Source: Tolypothrix tenuis PCC 7101 (GTDB taxonomy: Bacteria; Cyanobacteriota; Cyanobacteriia; Cyanobacteriales; Nostocaceae). Taken from it: a DNA stretch of 64,000 nucleotides. The notes below the pieces were generated by a model that made no database searches, was not told the origin of the DNA, and saw only the letters and a program-made list of their open reading frames with translations. Both the position numbers and the translations under genes were made by a program. This document shows, in pieces, positions 17,400 to 26,290 of the stretch (its first letter is position 1; every line of letters starts with the position of its first letter). The stretch lies in contig NZ_AP018248.1 in the NCBI RefSeq assembly GCF_002368295.1, positions 7,961,326 to 8,025,325 of the forward strand, written 5' to 3'.

Positions 17400-17633
17400 A
17401 TGAAAACAAAAATCTTTGGTTTGGCTTTAATGTTAAGTCTGGCAACATTTCTAGGTGCTTGTGAAGGTGGTGGCGGTGGTGGCGAAGGTGGTACTGGTGG
17501 TACTGCCACAACCAGTCCAGCAGCTACAGGCGAACCCACTGATTCTGGAACTGCAACCAAAGCCCCAACTACTACAGCGACTACCCCATCTACTGCAACT
17601 ACTCCTGCAGCTACTCCAACTAAGACCCCCTAG
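17400..17633 (+). CDS. Small Gly/Thr-rich lipoprotein
   Basis: A 77-aa peptide with a clear lipoprotein signal: basic start MKTKIF, hydrophobic core, and lipobox LGAC with Cys21. The mature part is low complexity: a Gly run (GGGGGGEGGTGG), then Thr/Pro/Ala-rich sequence, which suggests a flexible, extended surface or periplasmic peptide. GAGGAG lies immediately upstream of the ATG. No domain is recognised. A good terminator hairpin follows at 17743, so it is probably monocistronic. Confidence 0.75.
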   Translation: MKTKIFGLALMLSLATFLGACEGGGGGGEGGTGGTATTSPAATGEPTDSGTATKAPTTTATTPSTATTPAATPTKTP

Positions 17634-17742
17634 TAGCTCGATCTTACTCAAGCTCAAAACAAGTTAGTAACTACGATGTTCACTGCATCGCTTGCGCTAT
17701 GTAGTGGAGATTAATAACTAAGTAATCTCGTGTTGCTAAATG

Positions 17743-17767
17743 AAAACTTGAGTTAGCTCAAGTTTTT
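17743..17767 (+). terminator. Rho-independent terminator
   Basis: AAAACTTGAG and CTCAAGTTTT pair perfectly around a TTAG loop, ending in five T. It lies ~110 nt after the small lipoprotein gene and could act on both strands. Confidence 0.75.
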
Positions 17768-18248
17768 GTTAACTGAATTTCCAACATAGAGGGCATTGGT
17801 GAAGAGGTGTATTACTTTGAGCCAATGCCTTTCTATTCAATGATTTGGGTAATTCAGAGCTTTGACTATTAGAGTGCGCGCACTTTCTCTAGCCTAGATA
17901 GCGTTTAGCTTGCACGAAATTGGGAATTCTCAACAATCGAGCAGCTAACTCCCCTATATTTATTCTGAATCCTGCAAGATAGAAGAAAATATATCATTCA
18001 ATCGTTAAGCATTATTTTCCAGCCCAACTTGCTCTCAACTATAAGTAAATTAAATATTCAAAATTGCATTCAAAATTTGTCAAAAATATATAAGTTGCTA
18101 GATATCGCGCTCGATAGGGTTTGAAAATATCAAAGTAGATAGAATCAAGCAACCCCAATCTCAGTTACAGGATTTGATTGCCAAAGCTAATGGGGATGGA
18201 ATTAATTTCGTCTCTATTGTTTTTCCTCTAGTCCCGCTGCGAGGTGTT
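17768..18248. other. Intergenic region
   Basis: AT-rich, with no gene recognised. AGTGCGCGCACT at 17873-17884 is a perfect 12-nt palindrome. The promoter of the next gene is presumably in the last 200 nt. Confidence 0.4.
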
Positions 18249-18563
18249 ATGAAGCGGATCAAATTTTTCCTTTTGAGCATTAGTATCACCATTCTGGTGG
18301 GTTTAAGTAGCCATTGGGGGACAAAAGCAATGGCATTACCACCAGTAGAAGACATACCAGAAGAGATATTACGCACACAGATCATTATAGAAGCGCGATC
18401 GCCTGTTGATGGTAAACCGCTAACTGCCGCCGAATACGCTCAATTACAAGAGCAACTACAAGTCATCCCACCCCGACAGCTAGATCCCAAAATTCGGGAT
18501 CAAATCTTCTTACTCAGAATACGTAAAGGCTTGCTCCAACTTTTCCCCTTTTTAGGAATTTAA
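18249..18563 (+). CDS. Small conserved exported protein
   Basis: A 104-aa protein with a Sec signal peptide (MKRIKFFLLSISITILVGL..., cleavage likely after KAMA near residue 34). The mature part starts LPPVEDIPEEILRTQIII and continues with EARSPVDGKPLTAAEYAQLQ, a pattern I associate with uncharacterised cyanobacterial proteins. The C-terminus (RIRKGLLQLFPFLGI) is amphipathic. GAGG lies 4-5 nt upstream of the ATG at 18249; an in-frame TTG at 18174 would put the signal peptide internally. The function is unknown, with the periplasm or thylakoid lumen as probable location. Confidence 0.75.
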   Translation: MKRIKFFLLSISITILVGLSSHWGTKAMALPPVEDIPEEILRTQIIIEARSPVDGKPLTAAEYAQLQEQLQVIPPRQLDPKIRDQIFLLRIRKGLLQLFPFLGI

Positions 18564-18620
18564 TACATTTGGTGTTTGGTGTTTGGGGTTTGCCAAAAGT
18601 CAAAAGTTATTCAATTATTT

Positions 18621-18730
18621 TCCCTAGTCCCCAGTCCCCAGTCCCCAATCCCTATTACCCCTTATCCCCAGAGGGGGCCCCGAGTTCCCCAGTCCCCAAT
18701 CTCCCATTACCAATTACCCATTACCCATTT
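18621..18730 (+). repeat. CCCCAGT/CCCATTA heptamer cluster
   Basis: C-rich heptamers (AGTCCCC, CCAATCC, CCCATTA) fill the gap before glgB, interrupted by a GAGGGGGCCCCGAG segment. No protein is likely encoded, although frames are open through the repeats. Confidence 0.85.
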
Positions 18731-18839
18731 CTGATGTACGATAACGGTGGCGACAAAATTGCAAATAAATGTAAAGAATATATATATATTTTACAAAAGC
18801 CTTTTTAGTCAATCACTTTATTTCAAGTAGGTAGCTTTA

Positions 18840-21134
18840 ATGTCCATGACCACGATCGCTCCTGAACAGGTTAACCGCATCGTTTGGAATCAACATCAAG
18901 ACCCCTTTGAAGTACTGGGTTCTCATCTCATAGAGCAGAATGGCAAAAATGTCTGGGCGGTGCGAGCCTACTTACCAAATGCAAGTGCGGCTTGGGTTGT
19001 GATTCCACAGGAACGCAAAGAGTACCCAATGCAAACAGCCCACCATCCGAATTTTTTTGAATGCATTATTGAGACGGGAGAACTAGCAAATTACCAGTTA
19101 CGGATTAAAGAAGGGGAACATGAGCGTGTCACCTACGATCCTTATGCTTTTAGATCTCCGCACTTAACAGACTTTGATTTACATTTGTTTGGTGAGGGTA
19201 ATCACCACCGAATTTATGAAAAGTTGGGAGCGCACGTCACAGAAGTAGATGGCGTAAAGGGCGTTTATTTTGCAGTTTGGGCACCCAATGCTCGTAACGT
19301 TTCTCTGTTGGGAGATTTTAATAGCTGGGATGGACGCAAACACCAAATGCGAAAAGGCCCCACTGGCGTTTGGGAATTGTTTATTCCTGAATTAGGAGTG
19401 GGAGAACACTATAAATATGAAATCAAAAATTTTGAAGGTCACATTTACGAAAAATCCGATCCTTACGGTTTCCAACAGGAACCTCGTCCAAAAACTGCAT
19501 CAATTGTCACTGACTTAGATAGTTACAATTGGAGCGATCGCGACTGGTTAGAAAAACGTCGACATACCGATCCTCTAACTCAGCCTGTGTCAGTTTATGA
19601 AGTGCATATAGGTTCTTGGTTACACGCTTCTACTGCGGAACCTGCAAAATTACCCAATGGTGAAACTGAACCTGTAGTTGTAGTTTCTGAACTTAAACCC
19701 GGCGCACGTTTCCTCACCTATCGCGAACTAGCCGAGAGACTTATTCCCTACGTTAAAGAACTCGGTTATACCCATGTAGAGCTTTTACCAATTGCAGAGC
19801 ATCCCTTTGATGGCTCTTGGGGTTATCAGGTGACTGGCTACTATGCGCCCACCTCTCGGTTTGGTACTCCTGAAGATTTCATGTATTTTGTTGACCAATG
19901 TCATCAAAATGGCATCGGTGTGCTTGTAGATTGGGTTCCCGGCCACTTCCCTAAAGATGGACATGGTTTAGCTTTCTTCGATGGTAGTCACCTCTACGAA
20001 CACGCTGACCCGCGTAAAGGCGAACATAAAGAATGGGGAACGCTGGTATTTAATTACTCGCGCCACGAAGTGCGTAATTTCCTAGTAGCAAATGCCCTCT
20101 TCTGGTTTGACAAATACCATATTGATGGTATTCGCGTCGATGCTGTAGCTTCTATGCTTTACCTCGACTATTGCCGTAAACCGGGAGAATGGCTACCTAA
20201 TCAGTATGGTGGTAGGGAAAATCTGGAAGCTGCCGAGTTTCTGCGTCAGGTAAATTATCTAATTTTCAGCTATTTTCCTGGCGCGCTGTCCGTTGCAGAG
20301 GAATCCACTTCGTGGCCAATGGTATCTTGGCCTACCTACACAGGTGGTCTGGGCTTTAACTTAAAGTGGAACATGGGTTGGATGCACGATATGCTGGACT
20401 ACTTCAGCATGGACCCTTGGTTCCGCCAGTTCCATCAAAACAATGTCACTTTTAGTATGTGGTACAACCACAGCGAAAACTTCATGCTGGCTCTGTCCCA
20501 CGATGAAATCGTGCATGGTAAGAGCAATATGATTGGCAAAATGCCAGGGGATACATGGCAGAAGTTAGCTAATATACGTTGTTTATTTAGTTATATGTTC
20601 GCTCACCCAGGTAAGAAAACCATGTTTATGAGCATGGAATTTGGGCAATGGAGCGAGTGGAATGTGTGGGGTGATTTAGAATGGCACTTGCTGCAATATG
20701 AGCCACACCAACAGTTAAAACAATTTTTCCAAGAGTTGAACCACCTCTACCGCAGCGAACCAACCTTATACACCCAAGATTTTGCCGAACCTGGTTTTGA
20801 GTGGATTGACTGTAGCGACAACCGTCATAGTGTGGTTTCCTTCATTCGCCGTGACAAAGATTCAGAAAATTTTGTGGTTGTGGTTTGTAATTTTACACCT
20901 CAACCCCATTCTCATTACCGTATAGGCGTACCAGAAAAAGGCTTTTATACCGAGTTATTTAATAGTGATTCCCGTCAATATGGCGGTAGTAACATGGGTA
21001 ACTTGGGCGGTAAATGGACAGATGATTGGTCATTACACAATCGTCCTTATTCCTTAGACTTGTGTTTACCACCTTTGGGAGTATTAATTCTCAAGTTGGA
21101 TCAGGAGAAGACAGTAGCAGCTTTGGGGGCTTAA
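18840..21134 (+). CDS. glgB: 1,4-alpha-glucan branching enzyme
   Basis: A 764-aa GH13 enzyme that makes alpha-1,6 branches in glycogen, the main carbon store of cyanobacteria. It has the N1 and CBM48 beta-sandwich modules (~1-220, YFAVWAPNARNVSLLGDFN), the catalytic barrel with conserved regions I-IV, and a C-terminal all-beta domain. Catalytic residues: nucleophile Asp434 (GIRVDAVASM), acid/base Glu487 (SVAEEST), stabiliser Asp555 (LSHDEIVHGK). The length with the long N1 module is normal for cyanobacterial and proteobacterial GlgB. It is monocistronic, convergent with the HtrA gene and separated from it by two hairpins. Confidence 0.97.
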   Translation: MSMTTIAPEQVNRIVWNQHQDPFEVLGSHLIEQNGKNVWAVRAYLPNASAAWVVIPQERKEYPMQTAHHPNFFECIIETGELANYQLRIKEGEHERVTYDPYAFRSPHLTDFDLHLFGEGNHHRIYEKLGAHVTEVDGVKGVYFAVWAPNARNVSLLGDFNSWDGRKHQMRKGPTGVWELFIPELGVGEHYKYEIKNFEGHIYEKSDPYGFQQEPRPKTASIVTDLDSYNWSDRDWLEKRRHTDPLTQPVSVYEVHIGSWLHASTAEPAKLPNGETEPVVVVSELKPGARFLTYRELAERLIPYVKELGYTHVELLPIAEHPFDGSWGYQVTGYYAPTSRFGTPEDFMYFVDQCHQNGIGVLVDWVPGHFPKDGHGLAFFDGSHLYEHADPRKGEHKEWGTLVFNYSRHEVRNFLVANALFWFDKYHIDGIRVDAVASMLYLDYCRKPGEWLPNQYGGRENLEAAEFLRQVNYLIFSYFPGALSVAEESTSWPMVSWPTYTGGLGFNLKWNMGWMHDMLDYFSMDPWFRQFHQNNVTFSMWYNHSENFMLALSHDEIVHGKSNMIGKMPGDTWQKLANIRCLFSYMFAHPGKKTMFMSMEFGQWSEWNVWGDLEWHLLQYEPHQQLKQFFQELNHLYRSEPTLYTQDFAEPGFEWIDCSDNRHSVVSFIRRDKDSENFVVVVCNFTPQPHSHYRIGVPEKGFYTELFNSDSRQYGGSNMGNLGGKWTDDWSLHNRPYSLDLCLPPLGVLILKLDQEKTVAALGA

Positions 21135-21140
21135 GGTATT

Positions 21141-21183
21141 GTCAAGGGTCAAAAGTTGTTTGCATAGACTTTTGACTCTTGAC
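21141..21183 (+). repeat. GTCAAAAGT inverted repeat after glgB
   Basis: 16-nt arms (GTCAAGGGTCAAAAGT and its complement with one wobble) enclose an 11-nt loop. Related GTCAAAAGTC/GACTCTTGAC strings recur near 3497 and 27640-27750, so this is a dispersed repeat that may double as a terminator. Confidence 0.6.
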
Positions 21184-21220
21184 TAGGTAAAAGTTATTGC
21201 ATAGACACCGATCATATAAA

Positions 21221-21248
21221 AAAGCGATCGCAAATTTGCGATCGCTTT
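21221..21248. terminator. Palindromic HIP1 hairpin between convergent glgB and htrA
   Basis: A perfect 28-nt palindrome made of two GCGATCGC octamers with AAA/TTT flanks; 14-bp stem without a loop spacer, ending CTTT. It is placed to stop transcription from both sides. Confidence 0.65.
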
Positions 21249-21287
21249 CCCTTAAATATCTGATTCTCGGATCATCCCGACTCAGTA

Positions 21288-22550
21288 CTATTGCACTAAA
21301 TTAGTTGGGAAAGCACCAGGACGCACCGCAACACTGACATTTTGCCCATTGCGTCGCAACTCTAAGCGCACATCGCCACCAATTTCGCTATTATCTACAG
21401 CTTTTTGGATACTGCTAGCGTCTGTTACTGTTTGACCATTGAGTTTTTGAATCACGTCACCTGCACGAATTCCGGCTTTAGCTGCTGGTGAATTCGGCAC
21501 GACTTTCACAACTAAAACACCTTTATCTTCTGCCACACTCAAACCACTATTAGGATCTGAGTTGATGTTTTGCTTTAATTCCGGTGTCAAACCCACCATT
21601 TGAATTCCCAAATATGGGTGTTGTGCTTTACCTGTAGCTATTAGTTGATTAGAAATACGTTGTGCTGTATTGATGGGGATAGAAAAGCCCAAGCCTTGCG
21701 CGCCTTGAATAATGGCGGTATTCATACCAATGACTTCACCACGGGAATTCAGCAAAGGCCCGCCAGAGTTACCGGGGTTAATTGCTGCGTCGGTTTGAAT
21801 AAATTCAACTCGTTTATCAGACGCACCAATTTGATTGCCACTCCGTCCGGTAGCGCTGATAATCCCGGTTGTGACAGTATTATCTAACCCTAGAGGATTA
21901 CCGATCGCGATCGCCCATTGTCCTGGTTGCAATTGGTCAGAGTTACCAAGGCTGACTGTTGGTAAATTATCTGCTTGAATTTTCACCACAGCAACATCTG
22001 TTAACTCGTCTTTGCCTAATACCTTACCTTGAAAACTGCGACCATCTTTGAGAATAACTGTCACAGTATCAGCACCGTCTACTACGTGGGCATTAGTCAA
22101 AATCCGACCATCTTTACCAATGATAAAGCCAGAACCAGTACCCCTTTGTACTTGGTTTCCTTGTGGTAGTTGAGAACCAAAGAAACGGCGGAAAAATGGA
22201 TCGTTAAATTCTTCTGGTAACTGAGTTTTGACTGTGCGTGAAGAGTTAATTCGTACCACAGCCGGGCCTACTCTTTGCACTACCTCTGTGACAAAGTTGG
22301 GGTCTGTACCTGCTGTAATTGGAGGTGCAGCATTTACTGGACTAACTGCCAAATTCGATGCACTCTGAGATAGCTTTTGAGGCTGTCCAGCTAAATAGCC
22401 ACCTGCCAATGTCATCCCAGATCCCAGCAGCACCAGCGAAAGAGAGGCAGCTGCCTTAGTCCAGGGTGCATGATTACGGTGTTTAGTACCAGATGTATTC
22501 AATGAATTGTTGTTTGAGAAATTGTCTCCGTCGCGTGGTTGGTTTTGCAT
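21288..22550 (-). CDS. HtrA/Deg-family serine protease
   Basis: A 420-aa trypsin-like periplasmic or lumenal protease/chaperone. An N-terminal hydrophobic segment (~33-55) acts as signal or anchor. The protease domain has triad His155 (TNAHVV), Asp185 (LTDVAVV) and Ser262 (GNSGGPL). A single PDZ domain follows (~315-410, GVLVVKVVPNSPAAKAGIRAGDVI). One PDZ and this layout match HhoA/HhoB/HtrA of cyanobacteria, which degrade damaged proteins under light and heat stress. Which of the three paralogues it is cannot be decided here. Its upstream region contains a diverged ~75-nt direct duplication. Confidence 0.94.
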   Translation of the reverse strand: MQNQPRDGDNFSNNNSLNTSGTKHRNHAPWTKAAASLSLVLLGSGMTLAGGYLAGQPQKLSQSASNLAVSPVNAAPPITAGTDPNFVTEVVQRVGPAVVRINSSRTVKTQLPEEFNDPFFRRFFGSQLPQGNQVQRGTGSGFIIGKDGRILTNAHVVDGADTVTVILKDGRSFQGKVLGKDELTDVAVVKIQADNLPTVSLGNSDQLQPGQWAIAIGNPLGLDNTVTTGIISATGRSGNQIGASDKRVEFIQTDAAINPGNSGGPLLNSRGEVIGMNTAIIQGAQGLGFSIPINTAQRISNQLIATGKAQHPYLGIQMVGLTPELKQNINSDPNSGLSVAEDKGVLVVKVVPNSPAAKAGIRAGDVIQKLNGQTVTDASSIQKAVDNSEIGGDVRLELRRNGQNVSVAVRPGAFPTNLVQ

Positions 22551-22567
22551 TGCTGTCTGGAAGGATA

Positions 22568-22820
22568 TTTAGATGTACTACTAATTATAGATATCGTTTT
22601 TGACGCTTTTGTTGCACGGATATTACTCTGGTGTGAAATAGTTCTTGATAGTAGAAATTATTTCCGTGTTTTTATGCCGTTGCTAAAACTAAATATTCAC
22701 ATCTAGCTTTAATTGCAACTATAAACAGCGATCGCAGCGATAGTTAGATTTACTACTAATTATAAAAATTGTTTTTGACAGTTCTGTTGCAGAGGTATGG
22801 CGCTGATGTGAAACAGCGCC
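22568..22820. repeat. Diverged direct duplication upstream of htrA
   Basis: Two ~75-nt stretches, about 22568-22645 and 22742-22820, share TTACTACTAATTATA-, GTTTTTGAC-, TGTTGCA- and GTGTGAAA/ATGTGAAA-like blocks in the same order. They could be duplicated promoter or regulatory sequence of the protease gene. The rest of the gap shows no gene. Confidence 0.5.
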
Positions 22821-22889
22821 GGAGTAGAATTAAAAAAACTGAGATATCTCAAACTTGCTGTGAGTGCGATCGCTTCTCAGCAATTTTAT

Positions 22890-23534
22890 CTATAAAATTA
22901 CTTCAACTTTGCGCTGTCCCACCACTTCCGGCGCACTTACTTTTAAGCTCATTTCTTGAGAACTTATAGTTAAAAATGGCTGACCTAAACCTATTCCCGC
23001 AAAAGGACTTTCTCGGGGAACCTCTAGCTTTGAACTAATCAAACCCAAGCGAGATTTCATTCCGACTGAAAATAATAATAAATCATTATTTATAGCACTG
23101 AAACCAGAAGCATCTAACGATTGCCGCCACGCCAAACTTTGTTGAGTGTAATTGAGAGTACACAACTTGCGGTTTCCTTGGCGAACAGTTACATTGTTTT
23201 CTTGCCATTCAAAATCAGCTAATTCTTTTGGTAATCCCCAAATTTCCCGACCTCCAGCTACCGAATCAACATGGTCTACATAAATATGGGAAATCCAACC
23301 GCCTATTTTACCCTGATAACTAACTACTGCAGGAACAACAATTAACTCGCTATACTCCAGCACTGAGTTAGAACCGTAATAGGATAAATAGACACTAGCA
23401 ACAGTTTTACCAGGCCAGACAGAGATAATATCTAACTCTAAAGGAACTAAAGACCGCACTTGCTCAACATTGACTAAATGCAGAGTCTGCACAGCCTCGC
23501 CTTGCAGTATCCAAGGTGCTTGTGGATAGGACAT
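22890..23534 (-). CDS. Acetoacetate decarboxylase-fold protein
   Basis: This 214-aa protein has the beta-barrel pattern of the acetoacetate decarboxylase superfamily: YSELIVVPAVV, SHIYVDHVDSVAGGRE and IWGLPKELADF. The lysine in GLPKEL is at the place of the Schiff-base lysine of true decarboxylases, but the neighbouring second lysine is glutamate, so classical acetoacetate decarboxylation is doubtful. Plant relatives of this fold include a protein needed for neoxanthin accumulation, so a role near carotenoids is conceivable, but only as inference. It stands alone, with no signal peptide. Confidence 0.75.
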   Translation of the reverse strand: MSYPQAPWILQGEAVQTLHLVNVEQVRSLVPLELDIISVWPGKTVASVYLSYYGSNSVLEYSELIVVPAVVSYQGKIGGWISHIYVDHVDSVAGGREIWGLPKELADFEWQENNVTVRQGNRKLCTLNYTQQSLAWRQSLDASGFSAINNDLLLFSVGMKSRLGLISSKLEVPRESPFAGIGLGQPFLTISSQEMSLKVSAPEVVGQRKVEVIL

Positions 23535-23539
23535 AGTAA

Positions 23540-23563
23540 TTCAAAATTCAAAATTCAAAATTA
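23540..23563. repeat. AATTCAAA tandem repeat
   Basis: Three to four units of AATTCAAA just upstream of the decarboxylase-fold gene, typical of the AT-rich short tandem repeats of this genome. Confidence 0.6.
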
Positions 23564-23578
23564 ATTAGGGTGAAGGTA

Positions 23579-23712
23579 ATACCATTTTGAAAAAAGAACG
23601 CGACAGATGAGTAGGGGCACGGCACCAGTAAGATATTTGACATACCAAAAGATTGCGGATGCCGTGCCCTTACAAAGAATTTATCTGTCGCCAACATTAT
23701 TTGAATTGGTAT
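23579..23712. repeat. Foldback (MITE-like) element, copy A
   Basis: Ends ATACCATTTTGAAAAAAG and a complementary-type TTATTTGAATTGGTAT. Inner arms GCGACAGAT...TAGGGGCACGGCA pair with TGCCGTGCCC...ATCTGTCGC. A second copy with the same plan is at 48201-48298. No coding capacity is seen. Confidence 0.7.
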
Positions 23713-23750
23713 AATTTACCTCTTTATTAATAGGTAGCAGTTGATTACCT

Positions 23751-23786
23751 AAAAAAAATCCCCACCCAGGCTAATGCTTAGGTGGG
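23751..23786 (-). terminator. Rho-independent terminator of dnaK
   Basis: Read on the minus strand: CCCACCTAAGC, loop, GCCTGGGTGGG, then GA and eight T. This is a textbook GC stem with T run ~70 nt after the dnaK stop. Confidence 0.88.
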
Positions 23787-23795
23787 TAAGAAGAG

Positions 23796-23842
23796 TTAAG
23801 GATGCGATGTCTACGACGGGCTATGCCTACGCATCCTTAACC
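23796..23842. repeat. GTTAAGGATGCG inverted repeat
   Basis: Arms GTTAAGGATGCG and CGCATCCTTAAC flank a core ATGTCTACGACGGGCTATG, a short dispersed repeat common in Nostoc-type genomes. A related core is found inside nadB at about 55984-56014. Confidence 0.65.
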
Positions 23843-23852
23843 ACCAGATCAA

Positions 23853-25763
23853 TTACTTGCTTTCAGTGAAGTCAGCATCAATTACATCATCACCGCTACC
23901 GGAAGGAGGAGGAGTGGGGCCACCATCCGAAGGGCTGGGTCCACCAGGCGCAGCACCACCACCAGCTTGTTGATAGATGTTGCTACCAACTGCAAATAGT
24001 GCTTGTTGCAATTCAGGTGTCAGCTTCTTAATTTGCTCATCATCTTCCTTAGCTACTGCTTCACGCAGTTCTTTGACTAAACCTTCAACTTTGGTTTTGT
24101 CAGCTTCAGGAACTTTATCACCTAATTCTTGCAACTGCTTCTCAGCTTGGTAAGCCAAGGAATCAGCTTGGTTCTTACGTTCAATTTTCTCACGACGTTC
24201 TTTGTCGGAAGAAGCGTTTTGTTCAGCTTCTCTCACCATCCGGTCAACATCAGATTTATCCAAAGTGGAAGCACCTGTAATGCTGATGGATTGTTCCTTA
24301 CCAGTACCTTTATCCTTAGCAGTTACGTTGAGGATACCGTTAGCGTCGATGTCAAAGATCACTTCAATCTGAGGTACGCCCCGTGGTGCTGAGGGAATAC
24401 CATCAAGGCGGAAGGTTCCCAAACTCTTGTTGTCGTTAGCAAATTCCCGTTCACCTTGGAGAACATGGATTTCTACGTTGCTTTGACCATCCACTGCTGT
24501 GGAGAATACTTCCGATTTCTTGGTGGGAATTGTAGTGTTACGAGGAATAATCTTGGTCATCACACCACCCAAGGTTTCAACACCTAAAGATAGTGGTGTT
24601 ACGTCTAACAACAAGATACCAGTAACATCACCAGCTAATACCCCTGCTTGAATTGCTGCACCAACAGCTACCACTTCGTCTGGGTTCACAGTTTGATTAG
24701 GATCTTTACCTAACAACCGCTTCACCAACTCTTGGACTGCGGGAATCCGGGTAGAACCACCAACCAAGACAACTTCATCGATATTGTCTTTAGTTAATTT
24801 GGCATCTCTAAGCGCATTTTCTACAGGGATGCGGGAACGGTCGATTAAGTCAGAACAAAGTTCTTCAAACTTAGCGCGGGTGAGGGTTGTATCCAGGTGC
24901 TTTGGCCCATCCTGGGTAGCAGTGATAAAGGGTAGGTTAATTTCCGCTTGAGTAACGCTAGAAAGCTCAATCTTGGCTTTTTCTGCGGCTTCGGTCAAAC
25001 GTTGTAAGGCTTGTCTATCTTTGCGGAGATCAATACCTTCGTCTTTTTTGAACTGTTCGGCTAAGAAATCAACAATCTTCTTATCGAAGTCATCACCACC
25101 TAAGTGGGTGTCACCAGAGGTAGCTAGTACTTCAAATACGCCATCACCAACTTCTAGTACAGATACGTCGAAGGTACCACCACCAAGGTCAAATACCAGG
25201 ATAGTTTCGTTGCTTTTCTTATCGAATCCGTATGCTAGAGATGCCGCAGTCGGCTCGTTGATAATCCGCAATACTTCAATACCAGCGATTTTACCAGCGT
25301 CTTTGGTCGCTTGACGTTGGGAGTCGTTAAAGTAAGCGGGTACGGTAATTACAGCTTGAGTAACTGTTTCACCAAGATATTTGCTAGCGTCTTCAACTAA
25401 TTTACGTAGAACTTTCGCAGAAATTTCTTCAGGAGCAAATTGCTTACCAGCACCAGGAGAATCTAGTTTAACGTTACCGCTACTGCTTAATACCTTATAG
25501 GAAACTTCTGTAGCTTCGTTTGTAACTTCATCAAAGCGGCGACCAATAAAGCGCTTCACTGAATAAAAAGTATTTTCTGGGTTCATCACCGCTTGGCGTT
25601 TGGCAATTTGTCCTACCAAATTATCGCCATTTTTCGCAAATGCTACAACCGATGGTGTTGTCCGAAAACCCTCTGCATTAGCAATAACCGTGGGTTTACC
25701 ACCTTCCATGACTGCGACGCAGGAGTTCGTTGTACCTAAGTCAATTCCAACTACTTTTGCCAT
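23853..25763 (-). CDS. dnaK: Hsp70 chaperone DnaK
   Basis: A 636-aa Hsp70. The ATPase domain (1-~385) shows GIDLGTTNSCVAV, the FDLGGGTFDVS phosphate loop and VVLVGGSTRIP; the conserved linker DVTPLSLGVETLGG begins the substrate-binding domain, followed by the helical lid (~510-605). The tail is Gly/Pro/Ser-rich, ending DDVIDADFTESK, typical of the essential DnaK2-type paralogue of cyanobacteria rather than of DnaK3 with its extended C-terminus. It works with DnaJ and GrpE, neither of which is next to it here. A strong terminator follows. No CIRCE element (TTAGCACTC-N9-GAGTGCTAA) is visible upstream. Confidence 0.97.
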   Translation of the reverse strand: MAKVVGIDLGTTNSCVAVMEGGKPTVIANAEGFRTTPSVVAFAKNGDNLVGQIAKRQAVMNPENTFYSVKRFIGRRFDEVTNEATEVSYKVLSSSGNVKLDSPGAGKQFAPEEISAKVLRKLVEDASKYLGETVTQAVITVPAYFNDSQRQATKDAGKIAGIEVLRIINEPTAASLAYGFDKKSNETILVFDLGGGTFDVSVLEVGDGVFEVLATSGDTHLGGDDFDKKIVDFLAEQFKKDEGIDLRKDRQALQRLTEAAEKAKIELSSVTQAEINLPFITATQDGPKHLDTTLTRAKFEELCSDLIDRSRIPVENALRDAKLTKDNIDEVVLVGGSTRIPAVQELVKRLLGKDPNQTVNPDEVVAVGAAIQAGVLAGDVTGILLLDVTPLSLGVETLGGVMTKIIPRNTTIPTKKSEVFSTAVDGQSNVEIHVLQGEREFANDNKSLGTFRLDGIPSAPRGVPQIEVIFDIDANGILNVTAKDKGTGKEQSISITGASTLDKSDVDRMVREAEQNASSDKERREKIERKNQADSLAYQAEKQLQELGDKVPEADKTKVEGLVKELREAVAKEDDEQIKKLTPELQQALFAVGSNIYQQAGGGAAPGGPSPSDGGPTPPPSGSGDDVIDADFTESK

Positions 25764-26290
25764 TTTTAGCGCTGGCTCCGTATAACTACAAATGAATGGG
25801 ATTATTAAGGACTAAATTTTTGAACCAACTGTGCTGAGAGAAGCAGCCAGTTCAGCATGAATACCTTTGGTTTGGTTTTCGGAGTTAAGACCCCATAATA
25901 TGCTGATATATATACTGAGCTTATATAGCCAGTCCATTAAGGGGGGTTTCCCGAACCTTGATTGGGACGGTTAAATTTAAGAATCTATTTAGTTGGCTCA
26001 TGAATTGATTTGCTTTCACTGTGTACTAATGTATGAGAATTAATACTTTCAGGAATTGGGGTGAACCGTAACACCAGAGTGGGGTTTGCCGTCTTTATAA
26101 TGAACTACATGGCATTTTTTGGTTGGTGTTCGGTGTTTGGTAATTGGTAATAAGTGTTTGTCATTAATTATTTCTCCCCTGCTCCCTGCTCCCTTGCTTT
26201 TCCTAGCCTCCCTCATCCCCATCCGCCGATTGATTACGCTCTGAGTAAGTGACGCTAGACTAAAAATGTAAATAAATGTAACAAAACTAA
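25764..26290. other. Divergent intergenic region dnaK/aldo-keto reductase
   Basis: Promoters of both genes must lie here. C-rich short repeats (CTCCCCTGCTCCCTGCTCCC and similar) occupy about 26165-26220. No RNA gene or operator was recognised. Confidence 0.4.

Noticed and set aside
18569..18808. 79-codon frame before glgB
   Set aside because: It is made mostly of CCCCAGT/CCCATTA heptamers and has no protein feature.
25764..25860. CIRCE/HrcA operator before dnaK
   Set aside because: No TTAGCACTC-N9-GAGTGCTAA pattern is present in the upstream region.
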